Source: Alligator mississippiensis
Lineage: Eukaryota; Chordata; Crocodylia; Alligatoridae
NCBI RefSeq assembly: GCF_030867095.1
Contig: NC_081826.1
Span: forward strand, 60,346,001 to 60,410,000
Direction: 5' to 3'
DNA: 64,000 bases
Of the stretch, positions 34,371 to 46,427 are shown one piece after another (positions within the stretch are counted from its first letter, which is position 1; each line of letters begins with the position of its first letter). The notes under the pieces are model-generated. The model saw only the letters and a list, made by a program, of their open reading frames with translations. It had not been told where the DNA came from and did not search any database. Made by a program: the position numbers and the translations under genes.

Positions 34371-36484
34371 TGTAGTGCATTGTAGTAGTGTATACACTAT
34401 TGTAGTGTATATTGGATATTGGATAGTGTATATTGTCCATGTATTTTACAGGCACAACTGCAATTACATATTCTGGATATCTTGCACTTACACATGCAGA
34501 ATATTCACTAGAGAGCCACAATACAATTGAGAGTATTTTGGTGATGAAGAGAGATTCTTGCCCTTTGAATGTGTTTTATTTAAACCCAGCAACCTCTTTT
34601 AAAGTTCTGTTTTGCTTTCACTTAAATTGATGGCTCCAGCATTTGCATTTTGGTTGGGACTAAACTTTTCAAGGAGTATTGTGCTTTGCAACTTTTTAAG
34701 AAATACTGTTGGCCTCTGAGTCCTGTGCCTGCTAGACAGGTATCCTCACTAACCAAAAAAGAGGCTCTTGGAGATCCCATTATTGTCTGTAAGATCAGCC
34801 TCATTTTTGGTGATTTAAGCAGGGATTAGGAAAGAGCTGGAGGGAATTCCTTGTTTATGCTCTACTGTCAGACTGAAAAGTATGGGATAATTCACCTTCT
34901 TATCTACTTGTTTCCCAAAACTGAGTACATGGATGTTATATATTCATTGCCTTTATTCAAAATAAAGACCAAATTTGTATTAGGACTGTGTTACAATATG
35001 GACAGCTCATCATCTACTGTGTACTGAAAGACAGGGTGACATGGAAAGTCAGAGAGGACATCCTGGCATGGAAAGATTGAAACTTTGCATAGCAGGAGTA
35101 TGAATAAAACTAACACTGTTGCCATTGCATGAGTTTCTTGTCTTATGGTACAGAGGACTTCAGTATACAGATCTGCCAACACAGATCTTTTTACAAGCAA
35201 ACAATACATTTGGAAGTTATTTCTTTAAAGTACTTCCCAAAGAAGTTGTTAAAGTACTTGGTGCCACTTCTTAATTTTCAAAACAGCTATATGTGCCCAG
35301 AATACAGTCTTTTCTAGACTTATTTTTAAAATTGCTGTACTGCTGTAAAAAGATAAAATAGCTATTGTACAAAAAGAGGTCAGCTATCACATCTCTTTAG
35401 AAACAGTTTTCCCTTTTAAGCATGCATGTAATTAAATTTCATTTTATGAGAGCGCCACTCTCTTTTTGCAATAAGAGACAGACTGGAAGATAATATGAAG
35501 TCATGATGCCCTCTGGTGGGGGAAAAATAACAGGTACATAGCATCGCTCTGCTTTGTTTTCTTTCATGTATTCATTTTTTTCAATGTGTTCTCCAACATA
35601 ATGTTATTCTGTTCATCTACATTTCTAGAGCCAGTATTTTATTGAGGTCCTAAAAGATCCTATGTAGAATAATAATTACATGAGTTAATACTAGGGAAAG
35701 CAGCAGCCCCTAGCTGTTACAGCAGGAGGCTATGTACAATTGACTGTACAATTCTGAGCAAATCATTTTCGTTTTCCCCATTGTAAAATGTGGAGAATCA
35801 CATCTCATAAAACTTTGAGATCTTCCAATAAAAGGCACCATTTTATACATGTAAATAATATTTTGTTGTTATGAAACGATGAGGTTTTCTATAGATGATC
35901 CTTCTTAGTTATACCATATATTGAACTATCCCTTTAATATATGTCTCTTTCCTAATTGAGGGAAGGGGGAAAGAAAATATTTTTCTGAGTTGACCTTAGT
36001 GAACTCCTTCATAATTCCTGTAATGCGTGAGCCTAATCTCAAACAGTCTCTAATGCATTTACTTACAAACATTATACTACTTGTATCCCAAATGAAAAAA
36101 AAATGAATTTGGACTGTGGAAAAAAATAAGTAAAGAGGATCCATTTAAAGTGGGCATAAACTCCAGGGATGGGATTATCCTGTGAGGTTATGAATTTAGC
36201 TAAACCATAGCAAGTTTGGCAGAGGATACACACTAAAGGTATGACAATGAGGGGAAATGATGTAGGGTCAAAACATGAAGCAGTCTTGGTATTATCACCA
36301 ATGGAACAGCCCTAAGGGGGCTACAGAAACTGAGCATAAGTTAAAGTACCTCCAACATCAGCACAACTGGAATGAAACTCAGTATACCAGCTGCCCCAAA
36401 ATAGTCTAACTCCTAATACCCATCCATTCTTACATAAAACACAGAAATTAAGTAAAGAGAGTCTGATCCCATTAGCTGGTACAC
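34371..36484. other. Gene-free AT-rich DNA
   Basis: No gene, and no repeat I can name. A TATTGGATATTGGATAGTGTATATTG word repeat lies at about 34405-34435, described here only as a short local duplication. Confidence 0.4.
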
Positions 36485-37495
36485 AGCTTCCCTTCTTTTC
36501 TACCTCTTTCCAAGGTGGAGGTAATCTTCTCTTGTTTTGCCATCATGTTCAAGTTTGGGTCCAAAAATGGGCACATATTATTGCTCTCAATTTGTAGCCT
36601 TTGTGATATCCTTGTTGGTGCATGGTTCCCCAATATGTGGGCACATCAGTAGGTGGTCTGTAGATTGAAAGTTTCCTGCTTATTCACACATGGCATTTAC
36701 GGCATTGGAATATCCCCAAATATGGGTTTTAATTTTAGTCTTACCAACCCATTTGGAGGTAATTCAAGCTTCTCCATGTTGGCCAGTCAAGCTCTACAGG
36801 GAGATGTTCAGCAGTTTTGATATTTCTTGCACCTTCGTCTTGAGTAATCTCTATTTGGAATTGCTAGATTTTTATTTGTCTGTGTTTTATCCAATAGCTA
36901 TATTTCAGAGAGGAAACTTTTTGGTAATTTCAATCTACTGGGAGCTGCAATGTAGCCATGTAGTGGGAGCCTCTTATCTTTGATCTGCTAGGTACATTCT
37001 ATTTTGCTTGCTGCTGCTCTCCTGATGTCTGGTGGGGCAATTCCAGCAGGTATGTAGAGACTATTGGCATTCATTGGTTTAAGGCATCCGGTAATGGATC
37101 TGTAACTTTTGGTCAGCACAGTGCACAGCTTCTTTGCATGTGCTGATCTTTCCCAAATTGGGCATGCATATTCAGCTGCCGAATAACAAAGTACAAATGT
37201 ATTAGTTCCTAACATTGTTGTGTTGGCTGCCATTTGAAGTCAATGAGCTTTTTTAATATGTTGTTTCAGGAACTAACTTTGTACTTCATCTTTTCTACGT
37301 GTGCTTTACATGAAAGTGTATTGTCTGGTGTCACTCCCAAGTAAATAGAATTAAGGTAATGGGTGAGGATTATTCCATTCCAAGTTAGATTGAGTTGCTT
37401 ACTAGTATTTGGCTCTGAAGATGGAAGACACGAACCTGTGTTTTATTTGGATTGCCATGTAGTTGAGTGAAACTGGTGATTTTCACTCAGCCATA
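36485..37495 (-). mobile_element. Non-CR1 LINE, 3' half, minus strand
   Basis: Reading the minus strand from about 37480 gives decayed segments resembling LNLTWNGIILTHYLNS and YLGVTPDNTLSCKAHVEKM. Next is an open segment at 36988-37233 with FVLCYSAAEYACPIWERSAH and SYRSITGCLKPMN, then AGIAPPDIRR. These are the post-catalytic blocks of a non-LTR reverse transcriptase. The wording differs from CR1; I recall it from Jockey/I-like elements but cannot fix the clade. Stops and frameshifts are frequent. Confidence 0.75.
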
Positions 37496-37499
37496 GTGT

Positions 37500-38775
37500 C
37501 AACTGGGGATACACACAGGCAACCAAGATGGGGAGCGTGTTGAAGCATCAGCAGAGGCACATCAATTGAGCTTCATCCATGATTCAGAGCTACCCAATTC
37601 TTTTAATAGAAGTCACTGAAAAAGGAACTACAACCCTGACCTGGCATTTCCTTGCAACAACATAGCTAGATTCTGTAACTAAGCCATTGTGGAACCTATT
37701 CCCATAATCACAACAGAGACTGTCCATCTTACAAAGCAGAACATCTATAACACCAATCTAAGTTCCCCTTTGATGCCACTTCAACTTCAAGAAAGCAAAG
37801 TGGGATGATTTCATCAAACACCTTGACGCTGCTGTAGTTAACATTGAACCAATACCAGAAAATTATGAGCAATTTGTAAAAATGCTATGTAAGATCTCAA
37901 AAAGACATCCCAGGAGGCTGCAGAATGAACTACATACCAGGACTAATGCCAGAAGCAACCAACAGATAAACAAAAGACATTAGGCTGTACAAAGCAGACC
38001 TGTTTGCTGAGGAAACTATCATTGCAGGAGAACTGGTTGCTATATTAGTAGAGGAAGGAAAGAAGTCATGACAGAACCTCATTGAGAATGTCAGCTTGAC
38101 ACAACAGCAAAAAAGCATGAACAACCATCTGGAAATTACCAACAACCCACAAAAAGAAAGAATGACACTACCATGTTACTGCAAATCAGATCAATTATAT
38201 CAACGCACAGAAAATGGTAGGGCACCAAATTAACAACTCAAGGTTCAAATCAAGAGAAAAGAAAATCAGGGGGCTCATCATTTTTGGGACACATTTTACA
38301 ATGATTGGATTAAAAATTGCAATAAAAACTCTTAAACCCTGGCCTTGATGATATCCATACAGAACAAATAAAACATTTCAGACCAACAACAAGGATCTGG
38401 CTACTCCAATTGTCCAATATGTGTATTACCACGTATAAAGTATCCAAGATACAATGACAAGCATGCAGCACTCCTAAAAATAGGAGAAAGATCCCTCAGA
38501 GCCAAAGAGCTTCAGACCTGTATCTTTACTATGTCAAATATTACAAACATCTTATCTTAAATTGTTTGTCGTCAGTTGTTGAAGAACACCTAATTCCTGA
38601 GCAAGCTGGCTTCTGCTCAGAAAAATCACATACCTGTTAAGTATTAAACATCACATAGCACACTGAAAATGACTTCAAAAAAGGAATGGTCACTGGTGCC
38701 ATATTTCTAGGTCTGTCAGCAATTTAAACCACTGGATGTTTCTTGTGAAAATATATGATGAAAGATTACCTACTA
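37500..38775 (+). mobile_element. Same LINE, 5' half in inverted orientation
   Basis: The plus strand carries, in broken frames, the segment before and into the reverse transcriptase. It reads WDDFIKHLDAAVVNIEPIPE with YEQFVKMLCKISKRH (about 37801-37905), then a word like GLDDIHTEQIKHF (about 38342-38380), then EEHLIPEQAGFCSEKS (about 38581-38628). Last comes decayed GxxTGAIFLGLSA leading to LVKIYDE near 38760. These precede the blocks found on the opposite strand at 36.5-37.5 kb, so both belong to one copy with its 5' part flipped. Confidence 0.7.
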
Positions 38776-39979
38776 CTATGAATAATATGATCCTTGCTAG
38801 AAATTTGATAATTCTATGTTGAATTATGCAAGAAGCAGAACCAGTCGAGAGTGCTGGAGGTAGAAGGATTGGAGGGAATCCTTTGGGCAATTTCTTTTCA
38901 GTCTCTGTAGGCATCACTGTTGGGATAAAGTAAGCATGTTCATTACCGCCTAATTTTGGAGGTGTAATTTTCCTCTCATTGCATCATATGAAGAAAAGGA
39001 CACTGAATTGTAGTCTTCCCATCATTTCCAGAAAGTGGGTTGGCAAAGCTATACTGCTGCCTCTGACAGTGACCACAGAGACACCAGACCACAGATGGGC
39101 TAGTTGCCTTGAAATGTCTGAAATTTAACAGTGTTTCACAGTTGGGCTCTGAGCCAGTAACCATAATTGCTTGCTTTTTCCCATGTGTGGGGGGTAGAGT
39201 TGCCTTCCTTATGATACTTTGGTTGGGGAGGGGGGTGAAGAATGATTGCAATACCTAGAATTGTCATTCTCTATAATCTTTCTCATCAGGCCGTCCTAAT
39301 GTCTCAGTGTTGAGAAGGACCCCTCTGGGAACTGGATATGTCTCCTTGTATCTTTCCCACTTCAATTTAACTTTGAACTGACTGGTCAGAATCTACTTCA
39401 TGACATTGTAGATCCACTGAAGTCACTGGCAAAACTCCCTTTGTCTTCAATAGAATAGGATTTAATTCCAGGTGCTTATCACATATGGACTTTGTCTACC
39501 TGTTCTGTATAAACACTGATGAATCAGTAACACATTTTTCTTGCTATGAGAATAAATATTTTACCACACGTTGGTGTTTGACATGTTCATTATGTCTCAG
39601 TGAGAAAGAGCATATTACTTGCCAGTCTTTTGTTCAAGATTTAATAATTGAGCATCACTGTGAAGGGCCCATAACAACAGTTCTCTCTTCCACAAGATTG
39701 TGTGCTGCGTAAAGGCGTCCTTCTTCTGCTTGAGGTCTATCTTTTGCTTCTTATGGATAATTTCTCATGATGGGAACAACTTTGTACAGTACCTCCTGCA
39801 CTTTCAGTATGTGGATAAAATCTAAGGTGGAAGTTCAACCTAATAGACAGTTTTTGTCTGGAGATTTCTGAACATTGGTTTTCTAAGTACAACGGGCAGG
39901 AAAAGGGGGCAATTTTTACTTTTCTGAAGCAGGTTTCCCTCTAAAAGAAACTCTGTCCAGTCAAGGTGTTAATTTACAA
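38776..39979. other. Gene-free stretch with an old repeat fragment
   Basis: At about 39385-39475 the words CCACTGAAGTCACTGGCAAA and CTTCAATAGAATAGG match the pattern of an old amniote interspersed repeat. Otherwise nothing is recognised. Frames at 38976-39251 and 39485-39712 have no known domain. Confidence 0.4.
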
Positions 39980-42240
39980 ATTTGGTTTGCAATTTTTAGG
40001 TGAGTATGGCAGTGCACCTTTGGGTGCCTGCCACTTTACGGGCAGAGTCAGGCAGCTAGCAGGTGCCTGATGGCAGCAGCCATTTTGAGAACCAGGTATA
40101 TAAAGACTGCCATTTGCTGCTGCGAGCTGAAGTGGAAACATTGCCTGGCTGAACTGCAGCAGGAACATGTGGATGTAAGGGCAAGAGCTTATGGGGATGG
40201 CTAGGAGGCTCTTGGTTCTGGGCATAACCTAAAACTGCACCCTGCTGGGGATGAGCGGCCTGGTGGGGCTCCTGGTGGTATGGGAGCCCCCAGGAAATGC
40301 CAGGCCAGTTACCACCCTGGTAAAAGGTTGGTTGGGGTGCCTTAACCCCTAGCCCCCACAATTTGGTAGGTACAAGGGCCAGGCATGCCTATGGCCACCT
40401 GAGCCCTAGGGGGTAGAAGACCCTAGGATAGGAGTGGGGGCCCGGTCACCTGAGCCTGCAGGGGAGGAAGACCCCAGAGGCCCCTGGTCAGGGATAGTTG
40501 TGAAGGCCCTGAGAGGGCAGGGAAGTAGGCAGCCCTGCACAGAGTAGGGTTGCATGGGAGTAGGCCTGAACAGCAGTTCAATCGCCAGCCTTATGAGTAG
40601 TTGATTGTGAAGATAAGACCCCAGGGTGGGGTGTGGTGTAGAGTCCCCAGAGTGGGCATAGTAGGAAGCCCATGTGTGGGGAGTAGGCCAAGGTATGCTT
40701 TTGGATGCCTGAGGCTGTAGTTGGGCCTGAGGCCAAGTAGGGGGGCTCAGTCAGGAACCTAGGGGTGAGTCCTGACCCTGGTAAGTCCTCTGTGGGGAGG
40801 CTGAGCATGGGTCAAATTACAGCAAGGGAGAGCACAATGACCTGCTGCTCCAGGGAGAGAGGGAGAGTCCCTGTGAGACCCAGGAGCACCAGCTGGGGTG
40901 TGGGTGTGGTGTGTATGTTATATGAGGCTTGGGATGCAATAGAGGGCTAGTCGGAGCTGCATACAAAGGCCTAGGAGAACAGGGCCACCAAAGGGCAGCC
41001 TCCCACCTAATTAAGACACCAATTATTAAACAAGAAGGCAAGGTGAGTGGTTAGCCCAGAAACAGGTGGGTGGGCCAACTTCTTCCCGGCCCTTGGAAGG
41101 CCCCCTGTTACAAAGAGCTTAAAGATCCTGACCATAGCTCTCATGGAAATGGTAGTGAGGTCCCTTAGGCAAAGTGAAAGGTTGCATCTTGGTAGACTGA
41201 ATTAGTGGTTTGGGTAAGTGTAATGGGGCCCCTGCTCATTACTAAGAAGGGGAAGGGAGCCCAGGGCCCGCTGACCAGCCCAGCCCCTTTGAACAGACCT
41301 AACAGTAAAAAGGGACCTAAATAAGAATGCTGCCCGCCACAGGTATAGGCAGTGAGTGGCAGACCTGGGGTGGAAGTAGAGGGTCAGGTGACTCAAGGAG
41401 AGGCTCATGGACCTAGGGCTTAGCCCAAAAGAGTCTGGCTGCAGGTGTTGCCAGAGACAAAGTCCTAGGGGGAGTCAGTCTGGATTGCCTGGAGGAAAGG
41501 ACTATGTGCCACAGAAGGGTGGAAGAGACCCTGCACTGTGAGCAACATGAGAAATACTTTGAACCTTTTGCATCTGTGTTACCCTGGCATGAAAATTAAC
41601 CCTGACAAGGGAGCTTGTGGTTGGCAAGCCCTGTGTTTAGGAGCAGACATTCATACTTTTGATTTATGGTTGAACTGGAGGACTGCAGTAGCTGTAAGGG
41701 ACAGATTGGAGATCACTGGAATACAGCAGTGGCACCTAGTTTAAACCACTCCTAGGGGCTGGAGCCCTGGGATGTTGTGTGTGGGCAGTAGCCCAAATAC
41801 ACTCAAAAGGGTATGTGGCATGTCTGAGGACTGGGTATCTGGCAGCAAAGACTTAAGGGCGGGGGGGGGGAGGAGTATAAACTCCATGCCCACAAAAGGG
41901 GTGTACTTAGGGGCTGAGTGGCCCAGAGCCCACAGAGGACTGATTTGGAGCTGGAGCCTGAGAACCTAGGGTTGTGATTCAATGAACCCCAAGGTGTGGG
42001 CCCAGACAGATTAAAAGTGAGCTGAGGCTTGGGAGGGCCTGAGTTCAGACAAGGACCTACCCCAAAACCCACATCTACCTCCTGGGGTAGCCTCCCTGTG
42101 AACATACAACAAGTTGCGGCAGGTGAGATAAATGTGAGGGGGCAGGATCCAGACAGACCAGAAGCAAGGGATAAAAGATGGGAACCCAGTGGCAAGCTGG
42201 GCTGGGAACATTGAGTCAACACCAAACCTTTCATGTTACA
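39980..42240 (+). repeat. Unclassified GC-richer repeat with TATA box, possibly LTR element
   Basis: A GC-richer, purine-rich tract of about 2.2 kb with sharp compositional borders. It has TATATAAA at 40097-40104, followed by GCTGCTGCGAGCTGAAGTGG and a GCCTGGCTGAACTGCAGCAG word that loosely parallels GCCTGGCTCATTGCAGGATT in the block at 3.42 kb. Further on is GAACCTTTTGCATCTGTG (41563-41580) followed by TACCCTGGCATGAAAATTAA. No protease, reverse transcriptase or integrase frame is visible. The many 60-140-codon frames on both strands are incoherent. An LTR-derived origin is a guess. Confidence 0.3.
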
Positions 42241-42906
42241 GTAAGGTACTAATATCCATCCAGCTTGGTCCCTGAGTGTTTCCTATCACCACAGCATGCG
42301 AGTATTTAAATTAAGTTGCACTCTGGAAACACCTCTTCCTTCATCTCAGTTTCAGCCTTCTCATTTGATTTGATAAGGATAGATGGTGTCTGAGTATGGA
42401 GTCATAGCTTTTTCAGCTATTACTCCACAGCTGTCCAACTGTCCTGAGGAAAGGGAAAGGAAAAACTATCCTCTTGAAGGCTTATAGTTAATTACTTCCT
42501 TCACAATATCACTACAAAGTCTTGGGAGTGAGAAGTGGAAACATTACGCTTCTCTGAGATGCAATGCATTCAAGTGCTTCTTTTCACCCCAGTATGATAT
42601 GACCCTTTATTGATACTAAAAGCATGATCTAGCCCTGTACAAATGCCTTGTGTTCTTATCATTCAAGACTACACTTCAGTTAAACTCCTCAGTAATTGTT
42701 TACATATGTTGATATTTACAGCTTGCCTCAAGCAGTCACTTTGCAACTGTAACCATTCCTCCTTTGGGATTTGAATGTTGTTTTTTTAATACTTACTATT
42801 TTCCATTTTAACCCAAGAGAAACAAAAGGAGTGAAATCTTTAAATGGATTGCCCAGTGAGAGGAGTAAAGTTTCAGTTGAATTCTTAGGGAGACGATTTT
42901 AGCATT
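42241..42906. other. Gene-free stretch
   Basis: No gene or recognisable repeat is seen. Confidence 0.4.
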
Positions 42907-43022
42907 ACACCTTGATTTTTAGCAGGGTTTCTGATGGTGTCTCCCACAACATTCTTGCAGGCAAGCTAAGGAAGTATGGGCTGGATGAATGGACTGTTAG
43001 GTGGATAGAAAACTGGCTGCAG
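42907..43022 (+). mobile_element. CR1 LINE internal fragment, plus strand
   Basis: The frame reads a degenerate FSRVSDGVSHNILAGKLRKY followed by GLDEWTVRWIENWLQ. This corresponds to the CR1 RT block DTVSHPILVNKL...WVANWLEG, just after the first catalytic motif. It stops abruptly at about 43022 without the CR1 3' end, so it is an internal scrap. The longer open frame (42912-43295) continues into unrelated DNA. Confidence 0.8.
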
Positions 43023-44299
43023 CATTGGGCTCAGACCCCTTCCTGGTTTATGTTAAAGCAGACTTCTCCAGCGTCCTGGCACCCTCTCTGGGCTGGGCAG
43101 GGCAGGGCTCTCTGTTCCAACCACAGGGCTCACCCTACCCCTTGCTCTCTAGCCCAGGCAGGGACTGGCCCTAGCAGAGACACAAACTGGTTTGGCCCTG
43201 TTAAGGCAAAGTGCTCAGGGAGGAGGTTAACTCTCTTCCCTCCTTCCCCTCTTTCCCCACTGCAGATGGGATCAGCTTGTCTGCGTGGAGCTTAGCTGGG
43301 CAGGGTGTGAGTGTGGGTGTGAGGATGGGGGGTGGAATGTAGGGATCCCAAACACTCTTCTCTTCACCCCCACCTTTTGTTCAGCCCCTGCTGCCTGGCA
43401 GCTGCAGCAGGTGGGGAGGTCAGGGTGCTCGTGCCCAGTGCAGGCGTGGTTCTGGCCAGCTTTGCACAGAGGGAGGAAGCCAAGCCATCCTATCACCAGG
43501 GCTCTGCTCTCCACACCTGCAGCTCCAGCACTTGCAGTGTTACACAAATTGCCAATTGTTCAAATCATAAACAAGACTTTGAGGGAGGATAAGGCAAGAT
43601 GCTGCATTTATTGATTTAAGTTCCCTTTCCCCCTCTCCTCCCCCCCCCCCCAACACAGATGGACAAACATGTCTTGCCCCATCTTTTATAGCCTTGCCAA
43701 TTCATACAGTCCTCTGGGGTTTGCTGTGTTGCATGTTCTTCCTTGAAGGTTGATTGCCACTGTTCTCTTGCTATTCTGGGGTGGATTCTTCTTGTTTGGT
43801 CTTGTCTGTCTGCATTCTTCAGCCAGTTACCAGATGATGGGTTCTTTTTCCACAGACTCTCTTACCCATCCTCTCACACATACAGCAAAGGTCGAACACT
43901 TATGTCAAGCTACACAGCAGTACAAAATGGAATTCCTTAAGGCAATGCAAAACTCAAGAAAATACATAAGATTAAAAGCAATAGGCAAAAAGTCTATGTG
44001 TATAATAGCATAGGGAAAGTCCCCGCACTGGAGCCTTCTGCCTCCCCTGCTCCCTGCTGTGTAGATCCCCACACTCTGCCAGGAGTGGAGGGAACCTTGC
44101 CCCATGCAGTCCAACATAGGGCTTCCCCTCTGCAAGCACGGAACTGCAGATGCGTGGCATGGAGTCCCAGGGATAGAAGTAGCCAGGCAGGCTGTGGGGC
44201 TGCACTCCTCACCCCAGCGCAGCACTGGTTCCCTCTATCACAGGGGCTCCATGGCACGCAGAGACAGGGGTTACTTTGCCAGCTTGTTAGTCAGTAAAA
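43023..44299. repeat. GC-rich unidentified sequence
   Basis: C-rich and G-rich segments with a C run at about 43639-43651. Overlapping frames occur on both strands (43285-43614, 43905-44225, 43998-44297), none with a domain. The segment 44000-44290 has its own GC-rich composition and may be a separate repeat. I cannot identify either. Confidence 0.25.
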
Positions 44300-46427
44300 T
44301 ATCATATGACACTGGCACTATGGTTACATACTGGTTGTAATAAGCTACTAAAGTAATGCTCATTCCTCCTAAGAAATTCATCAAATCACCATCAGCAGCA
44401 ATAACTGCATGTTATTAGGCCTGGCCTTTCAAAGAAAAGCAATGGAAATTCATCTTACTCCTCATGACAGTCACGCTAACAGAAAAATTAAATTCCAAGA
44501 GTAGTGGAGTTGCATACAAGGAGGAAAAAATACAAGTCTGAGCAGAGAGATTCAAGAAGCTTCCACTCGGGAAATCAGCTTGAGTGGCAGAGCTGTGGGA
44601 TCCCACCTGAAAAGAAAGGAAGATCATGAAACCTATGCTAGGGTGGGGGCGGGAGGGAGGTGTAAGGCAAGGGGTAAAAAGCATTGCTGCGGTGTGAGTA
44701 GGAGGACTGTTGTAGAATAAACAGTAGAGTTCTTCTATGGGAGAAATGTGGACAGAGGCTTTTCACTTAAGGTAGTTAAGACTAGGGAGAGATCATGGGA
44801 ATAGCTTGCTAGTGCACTGTGACAATGGGTATCCAGTGCCAAAGAACCAGTGCCCAGGTATAGTCAAAATGTAGCATTTAGCATTTAATCTGAAATCGCT
44901 AATCTGCCATTTGAAGGACCTTCTGAAGAGCTGGGTATGTTGGCCTGAATTTGTTCACAATAGATGCATATAGTTATGCTGGCCCACTGAAAGCTTATCA
45001 GCATATGTTTGGCAGCAGGTGAGAATCCAGAGGTACACCAAACTTTGTACAGAAAATCTGGGTTTGTTTGGTTTTTTTTCAAATAGATAGTTTTGCCAAT
45101 ATTATTTTATTTAATTATAGATGTTCAAATCACATTAAAGTCTGTCATATCTAGAAGGCAACATGTACCATATAAAGAGGGTAGGTGATAATTGAACTGT
45201 GATAAGTTAAAATGCTGTATATGATACAAATCTGTGTGAAATTCCATCCCTCCTAATGTCAGTGGCAAAATTCTCAATTACTTTACTTAGGGAAGAATTT
45301 TACCCTCCTTTCTTAAACTTTTGAAGGCTTTTTGTCCAAAACAAATCTCCAAGTTTGACCCAAATTCTCAAGATACCAGTTGCCCTAAAATGGTATTGTT
45401 TGGGGTTAAGCTAATCATCCAACAATGTCAAACAGATCTAATAGGCAGGAATTAAGCACGTTTTAGGGAAGGTATATTTAAAAATAAAATTTGCTTGAAG
45501 GTGACAAAAAATTAGAAGTCTGAGCAGAGATGATTTAGTCAGGAGTCTGAAGTTTTAAAACTATTCAGTTTTATTTCATGATTTCAAAGGCTAACCATTT
45601 ATTTCTCAATTCATCCCACCTGCTTGGGTATTGCAAGTATAGGAAAAAAGAATCTGAGTCCAATGCTTCTGTGTTACTTTTTTTTTCTTCCTTGGGAGTC
45701 AGTTTATTACTCTTGAGATATCATAGTGATATCCAAGCCTCCTTCCTAAGCAAAGAATTAATTAAAATATGAGATTTAGAAAACATTTGCAATCATATCA
45801 ACTATGCAAGAACTACCTCTAGGGGTGATGGTGTAGTTTAATCCTTGTCTGCTTTGCTGGAAATGTAAAATGAGCACTAATTGTCATATAGTCACCTTCA
45901 GGGAAATGGATTGAGTCTCTCAAGTGTTTAAATTTTGAGATGGCAATGGTAAGCTTGGGGTGGAAGGTTCCGTTCTAAGTCGCCTTACCCTCCCAATTCC
46001 TTATTAGTCTTCACTATCTCTTCCACTGACATGACAGTAGTTCTGATCTTGTCTATCTGCTTATGCTGACTTAAGGTACTTCTGAGTGTGACTTTCACTG
46101 GGGCACACATTGCTCTCCCAGAGAAGCACCTATAGCAGTAAGATTCTGGAAGAGGAAAATTCCACAAAATTAGCAGCAGTTTCACTCTTCAAATCTGTGG
46201 GTACACAGACTCTGCAAAAGTCTCCTGCAACCAGACTGACATGCTGGGCCATGGGCAGCCAGGTCTGGGGGTGGGGAGTCACCCAGGGTTAGAAGAAGCA
46301 GCCAAGACCCAAGGGGAGCATGCAGAGTCTGAGTGTAGGGGAGTCAGGAGAGCTGTCTAGGGAACCAAGTCAGAGATCCACAGGGCCAGAAAGAGTATGA
46401 GGTCAGGAGGCTAGATAGATTACACAT
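44300..46427. other. Gene-free stretch
   Basis: No gene or nameable repeat is seen. The open frames are short and lack motifs. Confidence 0.4.
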
